A DNA stretch of 64,000 nt. It comes from UBA10646 sp046296295. Lineage in GTDB: Bacteria; Bacteroidota; Bacteroidia; Chitinophagales; Chitinophagaceae. The notes below the pieces were generated by a model. The model saw only the letters and a program-made list of their open reading frames with translations, did no database searches and was not told the origin of the DNA. Shown here piece by piece: positions 42,207 through 51,249 of this stretch. The position numbers and the translations under genes are program-made. The stretch is taken from positions 1-64,000 of the forward strand of contig JBKBLG010000010.1 in the NCBI GenBank assembly GCA_046296295.1, written 5' to 3'. Every line of letters begins with the position of its first letter. Within the stretch, counting starts at the first letter, position 1.

Positions 42207-44027
42207 ATGTTTAGATTTAGCACTGCAACATCTTTTCAACAACGAAGTTGGCAATTATTGCTAGCCATTGCCATAAGTACTATCGTAATTGTTGTAAGTA
42301 CCCTAGTAGTCGTATACGCTAATAAACGTACTACAGTTAAAATTGATACTGCTGCTAATAATATTCAACAATTGGCAGCATTAGAAACAGCTGCTATTAA
42401 AGCAGAGGCAAGCAAACGTACTTATTGCTTATTGAACGATGCTAAATTCTTGCAAACTTTTAAAGAAGCAAATCAAACTTTAATTACACTTAGCGATTCC
42501 ACTTTGCTTACAGCATACTTGCGAGCATATCCGCAACAAGCTGCTACGTTGTTACAGCAGATACGCCAACAAGAGTTACACATGAACATGGCTATCAATA
42601 AACATCAACATTCAGATACTGCAACCATATTACATGAGAACAATACCATTGATAATATTAGAGATGCTATCAAATACATATCGCAACAAGAGCATAGTAA
42701 TATTCAAGCTGCAAAAGATGCACAGCAACGCTACACCACCATTAGTTTTTGGTTGATTATTGTATGTATTGTAGTGAATGTATTACTGATTTATCAGTAC
42801 TATAAATTGGTGCAACACAATATTGTTGAACACCAACAAATTGAAAACGCACTTATTAAAGCTAAAAATCAGGCAGAAGAAGCCAATGAATCGAAAGCAA
42901 GATTTCTAAGCACAGTAAGCCATGAAATACGTACACCTATGAATGCTATGCTAGGCATGGCAACCTTGCTTAAACAAACGCCATTGAACGATGAACAACG
43001 CCGTTATTTGATAAATATTCAACGCAGTGGTGTAGCCTTATTAGTATTGGTGAATGATATTGTTGACTTCTCGAAAATGGAAGCTGGGAAGTTAAAAATT
43101 GAACATCGACCCTTTGTAGTACATCATGTAATTGATGAAGTTTTTTCTATTGTAAAATCAACCAATGCCAATGTTATTGTTGATTACCAAATTGCAAGAG
43201 ATGTACCGCGGATATTAGTAGGCGATGCTAATAGACTAAGGCAGTTGTTAATTAACCTGCTTTATCAAAGTTTGCAACATATTCAAAAAGGCTATGTAGA
43301 ACTTACCATAACAGCACAACAGCAAAGCCATAAGCAGTGGCAACTAAACTTCACGGTACTTGCAGAAAACAATGATACCAATATTCTGTTAGATGAAATA
43401 CCGCTAGATATTAGTGATGCAGCCGATTTTGGCAGCAAGCTTACAGTAAGTGGGTTTGGCCTTTCTATTGCTACCCGTTTAGCTACACTTTTAGGTGGCA
43501 AGGTGAAGTTAGAAACCAGTAACAATTATACCAATTATACCTTTACACTATCGCTACCGGAGCCTCACAGCTTAACACCTGAAGAAATTGCACATCTCAA
43601 CAAACGCGATAGCCAGTTTGAAGATATTAACCCGAAACTTGCCGATGAAATTCCGTTAAGTATTCTCATTGTAGACGATCAAGAAATGAATCTTGTATTA
43701 CTATCTAGTATTTTGGTAAAAATGGGTTATGTATTTGCAACTGCCCACAATGGTGCCGAAGCCGTACAAATGGCAACACAAAACAAATACCAACTCATTT
43801 TCATGGATATATACATGCCGGTAATGGATGGTGTTGAAGCTACCCAACGTATTAGAAAGCACTATTTACCAAATGAGCAGCCTATTATTATAGCCCTTAC
43901 GGCAAATGCTGTTATGGAGAACAAAGCTTACGTACAAGAAAAACAACTTAATGATGTTTTGATAAAACCTTATAAGCCTGCCGATATTGAAAACATTATT
44001 AGACTGTGGCTTACACCTCAAGCATAA
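42207..44027 (+). CDS. Hybrid histidine kinase with degenerate ATPase domain and receiver
   Basis: The 606-residue protein has a membrane helix near the N-terminus, an extracytoplasmic helical sensor region (about 40-175) and a second helix. A HisKA domain has SHEIRTPMNAM, followed by a HATPase-like region and a C-terminal receiver (LSILIVDDQEMN, LIFMDIYMPVMDG). The ATP-binding region is abnormal. The N-box reads LINLLYQSLQH rather than N-x-x-x-N-A-x-K-F, and the G1 motif D-x-G-x-G is not found (ENNDTNILLDEI). Only a G2-like GFGLSIA remains. It may have lost kinase activity and act as a phosphatase, a phosphoacceptor or a partner of another kinase. Confidence 0.85.
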   Translation: MFRFSTATSFQQRSWQLLLAIAISTIVIVVSTLVVVYANKRTTVKIDTAANNIQQLAALETAAIKAEASKRTYCLLNDAKFLQTFKEANQTLITLSDSTLLTAYLRAYPQQAATLLQQIRQQELHMNMAINKHQHSDTATILHENNTIDNIRDAIKYISQQEHSNIQAAKDAQQRYTTISFWLIIVCIVVNVLLIYQYYKLVQHNIVEHQQIENALIKAKNQAEEANESKARFLSTVSHEIRTPMNAMLGMATLLKQTPLNDEQRRYLINIQRSGVALLVLVNDIVDFSKMEAGKLKIEHRPFVVHHVIDEVFSIVKSTNANVIVDYQIARDVPRILVGDANRLRQLLINLLYQSLQHIQKGYVELTITAQQQSHKQWQLNFTVLAENNDTNILLDEIPLDISDAADFGSKLTVSGFGLSIATRLATLLGGKVKLETSNNYTNYTFTLSLPEPHSLTPEEIAHLNKRDSQFEDINPKLADEIPLSILIVDDQEMNLVLLSSILVKMGYVFATAHNGAEAVQMATQNKYQLIFMDIYMPVMDGVEATQRIRKHYLPNEQPIIIALTANAVMENKAYVQEKQLNDVLIKPYKPADIENIIRLWLTPQA

Positions 44028-44036
44028 TTGTATCTT

Positions 44037-44585
44037 ATGACATACCGCTTACTACTTCGTAACATCACGGGTATTGCATTGCTTCTAGCAATTGTTGCAT
44101 TCATAGGAATGCAACTTATTGAACCAAGTTTCAACATACACCACGAGCCATATCAAAAAGCATTTGTTTTAAAAGTAGAATTTGCTGCAACCGAAGCAGT
44201 TGTGGTAGATATGTTTAGAACGGTAAGTTGCGAGGGCAAGCGAGCAATAGGCTTTCATACTGGTTTAGATTACTTATTCATGGTTACTATTTTTGGCTAT
44301 TTAGCACTTATTCATATTTATACAACGCAACAACATCCTCAACGGTGGATACAATACTTTGGCACCGCTATGGCAATTGCTGCTATTATTGCCATGCTGT
44401 GCGATGCTTTTGAAAATTATTGCTTAATCAATTGGTTACTCGATAGTGAATGGGAGGGCCCTTTTATGGCTTACTATTGGCTGGTTCGTTTGAAGTGGTG
44501 TATTGCACTGATAGCCGCTGTTACAAGCAGTGCCTTATGGCTAGGTAATTACATGAAATACAAACGCTTCAGTCATTTACCGTAA
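44037..44585 (+). CDS. Four-helix membrane protein of unknown function
   Basis: The ATG at 44037 (MTYRLLLRNITGIALLLAIV) is preferred to the TTG at 44028. The 182 residues include about four membrane helices and a periplasmic-looking loop after the first (SFNIHHEPYQKAFVLKVE). It follows the hybrid kinase by 9 bp, which suggests a shared operon. Its last codons and stop (HLP, stop) are formed by a dispersed-motif copy (44575-44587). No family is recognised. Confidence 0.65.
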   Translation: MTYRLLLRNITGIALLLAIVAFIGMQLIEPSFNIHHEPYQKAFVLKVEFAATEAVVVDMFRTVSCEGKRAIGFHTGLDYLFMVTIFGYLALIHIYTTQQHPQRWIQYFGTAMAIAAIIAMLCDAFENYCLINWLLDSEWEGPFMAYYWLVRLKWCIALIAAVTSSALWLGNYMKYKRFSHLP

Positions 44586-44587
44586 GG

Positions 44588-46045
44588 TTAAGTACCAATT
44601 GCATGCATAATAATTGGTATGAGGTACCAACCAAATAAAGTGATTAGGATTATTGATACTACATTCATAATAAAGCCGGTAAGTAACATATCTTTTAATT
44701 GCAACTTACCACTTGCAAATACAATTGCATTCGGCGGTGTACCCATGGGTAACATAGCAGCACAACTCGCTGCCAAAGTCATTGGAATACCTAACAATAA
44801 AGGGTTCATATGTAAGTTATCGGCAATACTACTCATTACAGGTGCGAAAACAATAACTTGAGCAATATTGCTGGTTACCTCGCTAATTAAAATACTGAGT
44901 ACGGTTACTGCTAATACTAACCCTAAACCTCCTGATCCGGAAAGCGATGCTAACCACTTGCCTACCGCCCCAACAATGCCCGTAGCTTCGAGTTGGGTAG
45001 CAAGCGTTAACCCGCCACCAAACAACAACAAAATACCCCAAGCCATTTTAGAGGTATCGCTCCATTCCATCAACATTTTACTGCCATTATAACTGCCGCT
45101 GGGCACCATAAACAAAGTTAGAGCACCCATCATGGCAATAATAGTATCATCGAATTTTAGTTGCGTTTGGTAAGTATTTATTACATCTTTAAATACCCAC
45201 AACAATGCAGTACATATAAAAATAATCAGCACTCTTTTTTCTGGCTTAGTTAACGGGCCTAGTGCCTTTAACTCGTTATTGATGATGGCCGCCGTGTCGG
45301 CACTTTGTTGAATATCATTTTTATACAACCATTGTGTAAGTACCCAGTACAAGGCAAGTAATAATAACAATGCAAGTGGTGTACCAATAGCCATCCATTC
45401 AAAAAAACTCATGGCATAACCCGGGTAATGTTTTTCAACAAATGCAGCATAGGCTACGTTCGGAGGCGTGCCAATTAACGTTGCAATTCCACCGTAATTA
45501 CTCGCATAAGCGATGCTTAGCAACAGGCAAATACTAATATGCTTAACAGATTTATTGGCACCATGCGTTTGCTCTAATACATGCACCACACTCATAGCAA
45601 TCGGGTACATCATCATGGTAGTGGCTGTATTACTCAGCCACATACTAAGCAATCCGGTTGCTAGAATAAATCCTAACACAATTTTGCTGCCAGATGTTCC
45701 GGTAATCTTTACAATCCGCAATGCAATTCGCCGATGTAGTTTCCATTTTTCGATCGCCAAGCCAATCATAAAGCCACCCATGAATAAGAAAATAATACTA
45801 TTAGCATATGGTGCTGCCGTAACATCTAGTTTGGCTATGCCTAACAGTGGGAATAACACTAGTGGAAACAATGCGACTGCGGGTAATGGCAAGGCCTCAG
45901 AAATCCATAAAAAAATCATCAATACAGCTACTGCTGCCACCTTGTTAGCACCTTGCGGTAAATGAAAAACATTGGCTGCATACAAGCTAATAGCCATCAA
46001 TACCCCTACTAAAATAAGCAGTACATTTTTTTGTATCAGCGGCAT
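44588..46045 (-). CDS. DASS/SLC13-family anion:sodium symporter
   Basis: The start at 46045 (MPLIQKNVLLILVGVLMAIS) gives 485 residues with about eleven hydrophobic segments. It has the family motifs SNTATTMMMYPIAMSVV and GGIATLIGTPPNVAYA in the first half, and SEVTSNIAQVIVFAPVMSSI plus LPMGTPPNAIVFASG in the second. Members carry sulfate, phosphate or C4-dicarboxylates with sodium. Substrate is not readable. Longer starts at 46051 and 46078 exist. A dispersed-motif copy encodes HLPQG near the N-terminus (45951-45963). Confidence 0.88.
   Translation of the reverse strand: MPLIQKNVLLILVGVLMAISLYAANVFHLPQGANKVAAVAVLMIFLWISEALPLPAVALFPLVLFPLLGIAKLDVTAAPYANSIIFLFMGGFMIGLAIEKWKLHRRIALRIVKITGTSGSKIVLGFILATGLLSMWLSNTATTMMMYPIAMSVVHVLEQTHGANKSVKHISICLLLSIAYASNYGGIATLIGTPPNVAYAAFVEKHYPGYAMSFFEWMAIGTPLALLLLLALYWVLTQWLYKNDIQQSADTAAIINNELKALGPLTKPEKRVLIIFICTALLWVFKDVINTYQTQLKFDDTIIAMMGALTLFMVPSGSYNGSKMLMEWSDTSKMAWGILLLFGGGLTLATQLEATGIVGAVGKWLASLSGSGGLGLVLAVTVLSILISEVTSNIAQVIVFAPVMSSIADNLHMNPLLLGIPMTLAASCAAMLPMGTPPNAIVFASGKLQLKDMLLTGFIMNVVSIILITLFGWYLIPIIMHAIGT
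44593..44619. terminator. Hairpin at the convergent ends of the 44037 and 44588 genes
   Basis: TACCAATT (44593-44600) pairs with AATTGGTA (44612-44619), just past the stop of the plus gene and inside the last codons of the minus gene. The T tail is poor. Confidence 0.4.
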
Positions 46046-46085
46046 GAACATAAGTTTTGATGCGGTAATATACTGCATTCAACAT

Positions 46086-46120
46086 GCAAAAGCCATCTAC
46101 TTACGTAAATGGCTTTGCAA
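46086..46120 (-). terminator. Terminator after the 46153 gene, with motif variant in the loop
   Basis: AAAGCCAT pairs with ATGGCTTT around a loop containing ACTTACGTAAAT (46099-46110). It lies past the stop of the small membrane protein gene, reading leftwards. Confidence 0.6.
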
Positions 46121-46152
46121 TGTTTTATTTACCGTAAGGTGTATTGTGTACT

Positions 46153-46350
46153 TTATTTTTTCATTCTATTGAGTATAGGAATTACCAACACTAACAACAT
46201 CAATACAATCAAGTGTAAGGTTGCTAAATACGTTATTTGTGCTGTGAATTCGGGCGTGTAACCCAACCTGCGGTAGCTAAGTGCAACCACCACTACAAAC
46301 GATAACAATACCCCCAATAATAACCAGCTAAATTGTTTGTACGCTTGCAT
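46153..46350 (-). CDS. Small two-helix membrane protein
   Basis: The 65 residues contain two clear membrane helices (WLLLGVLLSFVVVVALS and YLATLHLIVLMLLVLVIPIL) and a basic C-terminus (NRMKK). It starts 2 bp after the carB stop and is surely co-transcribed with it. No function is recognised. Confidence 0.65.
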   Translation of the reverse strand: MQAYKQFSWLLLGVLLSFVVVVALSYRRLGYTPEFTAQITYLATLHLIVLMLLVLVIPILNRMKK

Positions 46351-46352
46351 AC

Positions 46353-47999
46353 TTAGGCTTCAAAGGTGCTATAGAAATAAGGTGTTTTAGCTTCAAACTC
46401 GGCTGCACAAGTATCTACCATTTTGAACACTCTTGTAATGCCGGCAGCTTTACGCTTTTCGTATACTTCGTCGGCAGTACACTTATCATCGAGAATACGT
46501 GCAATTTGCTCGTCGCTAAAGCCATGCTTTTTAGCCTCTTTTAATAGATCTATTGGTAAGCTTTCTAGTGTATGCTCGGCTAAGGCTTTTTCTATGGTAC
46601 ATAAATCTTGGATTTGATAAATAAACCAACGATCAATACCGGTAGCTTGTACAATACTTTTAACGCTTACACCTAGCATAAGTGCATCTTTTATTCTGAA
46701 GATACGATCCCACTTGGGTGTTTTAATGTACTCAATAAGTTCTTCAGCTTTTTTCTGGCTTTTTCCGTAATAACCTAATCCAACGGCTTCGTTTTCTAAG
46801 CTTACACAGGCTTTTTGTATAGCTTCTGTAAAACTTCTACCGATAGCCATAACCTCGCCTACACTTTTCATTTGTAAGCCCAAAGTGTCGTTCGCACCCT
46901 TAAACTTATCAAAGTTCCAGCGTGGTATTTTTACAATAACATAATCAAGTGCAGGTTCAAAATAAGCACTTGTAGTTTGGGTAATTTGGTTACTCAACTC
47001 ATCGAGATTATACCCAATGGCCAACTTAGCGGCTATTTTGGCAATAGGATAACCGGTAGCTTTCGATGCTAATGCCGAAGAACGGCTCACCCTAGGGTTA
47101 ATTTCAATTGCAATAATTTCTTCTGTTTCAGGGTTTAAGGCAAATTGTACGTTACAGCCACCTGAAAAGTTCCCCAAATCTCGCATCATCTTAATGGCCG
47201 TATTACGCATGAGTTGAAAAGCGGTGTCGCTCAACGTCATAGCAGGTGCTACAGTAATGCTATCGCCGGTATGTACCCCCATTGGGTCAAAATTTTCTAC
47301 CGTACAAATAATTACAACATTATCGGCACTATCACGCAGCAGCTCTAGTTCAAACTCTTTCCAACCAAGTACGGCTTTTTCTACGAGTACTTCGTGTATG
47401 GGGCTTGCGTTTAACCCGCGGTTAAGTGCTTCATCTAAAAACTCTTTGCTGTGCACAAAACCACCACCGGTGCCGCCTAATGTGAACGATGGGCGAATTA
47501 CCAGCGGAAAGCCTATTTCTTGTGCAAACTCTTTACCTTCTAAAAAACTGTTAGCCGTTTTAGCAGGTGCAACAGGCACCCCCATTCCAATCATCCATTG
47601 GCGGAACAATTCTCTATCCTCGGCTTTATCAATTGCTTTAATATCTACTCCAATTAAGCGAACATTGTATTTCTCCCAAATGCCCAACTCTTCGGCTTCT
47701 TTTGCAAGGTTCAAAGCAGTTTGTCCGCCCATGGTAGGTAGCACTGCATCGATTTTGTTTTCTTCTAAAATTTGCTCAATACTTTCTACGGTTAAGGGTA
47801 GCAAATACACACGGTCGGCCATCATAGGGTCCGTCATAATCGTTGCCGGATTGCTATTAATTAGAATTACCTTTATACCTTCTTCTCGCAAGCTACGAGC
47901 GGCTTGCGTACCACTGTAATCGAACTCACAGGCCTGACCAATTACTATAGGACCGCTTCCAATAATTAGTACCGATTGTATACTAGTATCTCTTGGCAT
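46353..47999 (-). CDS. carB: Carbamoyl-phosphate synthase large subunit, N-terminal half only
   Basis: The start at 47999 (MPRDTSIQSVLIIGSGPIVI) gives 548 residues. They cover the carboxyphosphate-forming ATP-grasp domain (GQACEFDYSGTQA, RPSFTLGGTGGG, AIEINPRVSRSSALASKATG) and the oligomerisation domain (FKMVDTCAAEFEAKTPYFYS). The protein then ends after STFEA. CarB normally has about 940-1070 residues with a second, carbamate-phosphorylating ATP-grasp half and an MGS domain; neither is encoded downstream. A small membrane protein follows instead. A split carB, as known in some archaea, is the likely reading. The missing half must lie outside the window for the enzyme to work. Confidence 0.9.
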   Translation of the reverse strand: MPRDTSIQSVLIIGSGPIVIGQACEFDYSGTQAARSLREEGIKVILINSNPATIMTDPMMADRVYLLPLTVESIEQILEENKIDAVLPTMGGQTALNLAKEAEELGIWEKYNVRLIGVDIKAIDKAEDRELFRQWMIGMGVPVAPAKTANSFLEGKEFAQEIGFPLVIRPSFTLGGTGGGFVHSKEFLDEALNRGLNASPIHEVLVEKAVLGWKEFELELLRDSADNVVIICTVENFDPMGVHTGDSITVAPAMTLSDTAFQLMRNTAIKMMRDLGNFSGGCNVQFALNPETEEIIAIEINPRVSRSSALASKATGYPIAKIAAKLAIGYNLDELSNQITQTTSAYFEPALDYVIVKIPRWNFDKFKGANDTLGLQMKSVGEVMAIGRSFTEAIQKACVSLENEAVGLGYYGKSQKKAEELIEYIKTPKWDRIFRIKDALMLGVSVKSIVQATGIDRWFIYQIQDLCTIEKALAEHTLESLPIDLLKEAKKHGFSDEQIARILDDKCTADEVYEKRKAAGITRVFKMVDTCAAEFEAKTPYFYSTFEA

Positions 48000-48170
48000 A
48001 GTGTGTATTTTTCGCAGCCATAAAAACCCTATGGCCACCGTGCAAAATTGTGCAAAAGTAAGCCCCTACTACACACCACGAGGTTAATTTTTGAACGTTT
48101 CATTAGTTTCTTATCAAAGCTTTAACCGCATAAAGCCATAAAAAAAGCTAGGCTACATTTAATTTGTAAC

Positions 48171-49916
48171 ATGTATGTACGTTACTTGCTGATTGCAATT
48201 GTATACTTGGCCTGCCTTACGGCAAATGCCCAGCCATATCCACAAAACTACTTTCACAACCCGTTGGGAGTGCCGTTACAACTTGCAGCTAACTTCGGTG
48301 AAGTACGTAACAATCACTACCACATGGGCTTTGATTTGCGAACGCAACAACGCGAAAACTTGCCAGTTTACGCCGCAGCGGCCGGCTATATCAGCCGTAT
48401 TAAAGTAGAACGGTACGGCTATGGCAGAGCCATTTACATCACACACCCCAATGGCTATACCACGGTGTATGCACACCTCAATCGGTTTTACGATACCTTA
48501 GAAAATCGCCTACTACTCCATCAATACGCTAGCAAAAGCTGGTCACAAGAAATCAGTTTTGCGATCAACGAATTTCCGGTGATACAAGGGCAGTATATTG
48601 GTTTAAGCGGTAATACCGGTGCCAGCGGCGGGCCGCATTTGCATTTCGAAATCCGCGATAGCAAAACAGGCAACTGCCTTAACCCTCGCTTGTTCGGCTT
48701 TGAAATACCCGATGCCATTCCGCCTACCTTATTCGGCTTGTATTGGTACAACAGACATTTTAGCACCTATGCTCAAACACCCACACCAATTCGCTTTCGC
48801 AAAACCGATAGCGGCTATTACAGCTTAGATACCGTTCGGGTGAGTAGCAAATTTTCGTTAGGTGTGCATGCCGAAGACAAAAGCAACAATAGCCCTTTTT
48901 ATTTCGGCATTTATCAAGCACACCTTACGGTAAATGAAGTACCCTATTTTGCATTCACCCTAAATAATTTTAGTTACGATAGCACGCGTTATAGTAATGG
49001 CTGTATTGATTACCCTTTTTGGATTCGATATCGCAAACCTTTACAGCATCTTAGTCAGTTACCCGGCGTAAGCTTACCCATTTTCAATGATATTGCCGGC
49101 AAGCGGGGCATCATTTACGTAAGTGATACAACTGTACAACGTATTCAAATAACCCTTAGCGATGCCGCTGGCAATAGCACCAATGTATACCTTATAGTAC
49201 GCTACGATAGTAGTGCCAATGCACCATTATACACCACTCAGCAATACGAGCAATTATTGCCGCTGCAGCCCAATAAGGTAGGCAATGGCTTAACAGCAAT
49301 TAGCTTCAATAGCCAGGCCTTTTACGATACAGTACCATTTATATTCGGACAAGCTTTTGTAAGCAACAACAGCAGCTTACTGTATTTACACAATCCTAGT
49401 ATACCCGTACATAGCAAATATGCTGTACAAGTACCAGTTCCAATGCTGGCACAATCATTTACCGAAAGGTTATTATTCACCCTACGTAGTGGTGGTTATA
49501 CACAATATGCTAAAGCTAACGTTGCTGGCAAGTTAGCACTAGCCGAAGGTTTCAACAAACTGGGTACACTTACATTAACAATAGATACAACACCACCAAT
49601 GGTACAACCTATATCTTGGAAAGCAGGTGGCACCTTGTATCGGAACGCCACACTCAGGCTACGCCTCAGCGATACACAAAGCGATGTGTTAGCCGATAGT
49701 GTTTTGATAGATAGTACTTGGCAACCATTTGCCCATCAAAACAACGATGTATGGTGGAAGCTACCGGAAAACTTTACGTCGGGCTTACACAACATAACCA
49801 TTTACGCAAGTGATATAGTAGGTAATAAAAAAATTACCACTTTAGCTTTTTACTACAGCAACGAGCCGGCGCCAACGAACAAAAAGAAAAAGAAAAACGT
49901 TAAAAAGCAATTATAA
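48171..49916 (+). CDS. M23-family peptidase with C-terminal Ig-like regions
   Basis: The 581-residue protein has a signal peptide (RYLLIAIVYLACLTANAQ) and an M23/LytM domain (about 35-185) with the zinc ligands HYHMGFD and HLHFEI, so the site looks complete. The remaining 400 residues are beta-rich and end in a lysine-rich tail (NKKKKKNVKKQL). It should cut peptidoglycan cross-links in the periplasm or bind cell wall. Dispersed-motif copies lie in its signal sequence (48215-48227) and twice further on (48923-48935, 49457-49469). Confidence 0.88.
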   Translation: MYVRYLLIAIVYLACLTANAQPYPQNYFHNPLGVPLQLAANFGEVRNNHYHMGFDLRTQQRENLPVYAAAAGYISRIKVERYGYGRAIYITHPNGYTTVYAHLNRFYDTLENRLLLHQYASKSWSQEISFAINEFPVIQGQYIGLSGNTGASGGPHLHFEIRDSKTGNCLNPRLFGFEIPDAIPPTLFGLYWYNRHFSTYAQTPTPIRFRKTDSGYYSLDTVRVSSKFSLGVHAEDKSNNSPFYFGIYQAHLTVNEVPYFAFTLNNFSYDSTRYSNGCIDYPFWIRYRKPLQHLSQLPGVSLPIFNDIAGKRGIIYVSDTTVQRIQITLSDAAGNSTNVYLIVRYDSSANAPLYTTQQYEQLLPLQPNKVGNGLTAISFNSQAFYDTVPFIFGQAFVSNNSSLLYLHNPSIPVHSKYAVQVPVPMLAQSFTERLLFTLRSGGYTQYAKANVAGKLALAEGFNKLGTLTLTIDTTPPMVQPISWKAGGTLYRNATLRLRLSDTQSDVLADSVLIDSTWQPFAHQNNDVWWKLPENFTSGLHNITIYASDIVGNKKITTLAFYYSNEPAPTNKKKKKNVKKQL

Positions 49917-49927
49917 AACTACAAAAT

Positions 49928-50392
49928 ATGGCACTCGAAAAAGGAAGTAAAGCTCCTGCTTTTAAAGGGGTAGATCAGAATGGCAACATCATTCAACTAA
50001 AAGATTTCAAAGGCAAAAAAGTAATACTATACTTCTATCCGAAAGATGATACGCCAGGCTGTACAGCACAAGCCTGCAACCTACGCGACAATTATAGTGG
50101 ATTAATAGCACAAGGATATGCAATTATTGGTGTTAGTACCGATAGCGTTAAGAGCCATAAAAAGTTTGAAGACAAATACCAACTACCCTTCCCCTTAATT
50201 GCCGATGAAGATCAAACGATTGTAAATGCCTACGGTGTTTGGGGCGAGAAAAAATTTATGGGCAGAACCTACATGGGCACCAGTCGTACCACATTTTTAA
50301 TCGACGAAAAAGGAGTAATACAACATATAATTACCAAGCCCGATACTAAAAATCACACAGCACAAGTACTCGCAGCATGGGAAGCTGCCTAA
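49928..50392 (+). CDS. bcp: Thiol peroxidase, Bcp/PrxQ type
   Basis: The 154-residue protein has the peroxidatic motif DDTPGCTAQAC with Cys46 and a resolving Cys51 five residues on, as in PrxQ. The strand pattern (GKKVILYFYPKDDTP, STDSVKSHKKFEDKYQLPF, TFLIDEKGVI) is standard. It reduces hydroperoxides using thioredoxin. It follows the M23 gene by 11 bp. Confidence 0.93.
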   Translation: MALEKGSKAPAFKGVDQNGNIIQLKDFKGKKVILYFYPKDDTPGCTAQACNLRDNYSGLIAQGYAIIGVSTDSVKSHKKFEDKYQLPFPLIADEDQTIVNAYGVWGEKKFMGRTYMGTSRTTFLIDEKGVIQHIITKPDTKNHTAQVLAAWEAA

Positions 50393-50428
50393 CCTCCTAA
50401 CCATTCATTGTATATTGGTTCGAGCAGT

Positions 50429-50461
50429 ATGTGCCCTATAGATGATATGCATAGGGCACAT
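50429..50461. terminator. Hairpin between convergent bcp and pgl
   Basis: ATGTGCCCTAT (50429-50439) pairs with ATAGGGCACAT (50451-50461). No T run follows on either strand, so termination is only probable. Confidence 0.5.
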
Positions 50462-50477
50462 GTATACTGTTGATAAC

Positions 50478-51203
50478 CTACAACCTAAAGCCAGCATCTT
50501 GATCAACAAACCAGTGTAACTCACCACTCACAGGCTGTATCAACTGCGATGGATAGCGTTCTTCGTTCCGTTCGCCATCGAGCACCATATATAAAGCGTC
50601 GCGTTTATTAGCACCAGTTACCATAAAAGCAATATTACTGGCCATATTTACCACAGGTGCTGTAAGGGTAATACGATACATATTTTGTGCTTCTAACCAT
50701 AAACTACGCACCCAATGCCGTTGCTCTTTTAATACCGGAGTGAATGGAAATAACGACAGCGTGTGAGCATCTTCGCCCATGCCCAACAACACCATATCAA
50801 ACGTACCACTCTTAGTTTTAAAATAACGTTGTAATACAACCTCGTACGCTTCGGCACTTTGCTCAGGGGTAACATCTTCAGTAAGCATTCTGTGAATATT
50901 CGACTCAGGAATAGGTACTTTACTCAATAAGGCATCATAAGCCATGCGAGCATTATTACGTTCGTCGTTAAACGGTACAAAACGCTCATCGCCAAAAAAA
51001 ATGTGTACTTTTTCCCAATCAATCAAACTAGCTCGTTGTGGCTGTGCCAGTAGTTCATACACCCTTTTCGGTGTACTGCCCCCAGCCAACACCAGCGTGT
51101 AATGTTGTTGTTTGCTAATTACATTTCTCATATGCTGTACCAGAAACTGTGCCATATCAATAGCTACAAGTTCAGGGGTAAGCATTACATGCATATGTTT
51201 CAT
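50478..51203 (-). CDS. pgl: 6-phosphogluconolactonase
   Basis: The 241-residue protein has the family blocks LVLAGGSTPKRVYELLA, KVHIFFGDERFVPFNDERNNARMAY and DMVLLGMGEDAHTLSLFP. It hydrolyses 6-phosphogluconolactone in the oxidative pentose-phosphate pathway. It is the last gene of the gnd-zwf-pgl operon, 46 bp after zwf. Two dispersed-motif copies lie in that gap or beside it (51212-51224 and 51260-51272). Confidence 0.93.
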   Translation of the reverse strand: MKHMHVMLTPELVAIDMAQFLVQHMRNVISKQQHYTLVLAGGSTPKRVYELLAQPQRASLIDWEKVHIFFGDERFVPFNDERNNARMAYDALLSKVPIPESNIHRMLTEDVTPEQSAEAYEVVLQRYFKTKSGTFDMVLLGMGEDAHTLSLFPFTPVLKEQRHWVRSLWLEAQNMYRITLTAPVVNMASNIAFMVTGANKRDALYMVLDGERNEERYPSQLIQPVSGELHWFVDQDAGFRL

Positions 51204-51249
51204 AATAGTTGCCTTACGGTAAATGATGGATAGAAAGCAATTTGGGCGC

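Noticed and set aside
43895..43907. Motif copy in the hybrid kinase receiver as proof of DNA-level selection
   Set aside because: LTAN is a conserved receiver motif, so this particular copy can be explained by protein constraint.
45513..45965. 150-residue plus-strand ORF opposite the DASS transporter
   Set aside because: It is the antisense shadow of membrane segments and has no independent support.
47224..47919. 231-residue plus-strand ORF opposite carB
   Set aside because: It is Ser-rich antisense of conserved ATP-grasp sequence, without promoter or homology.
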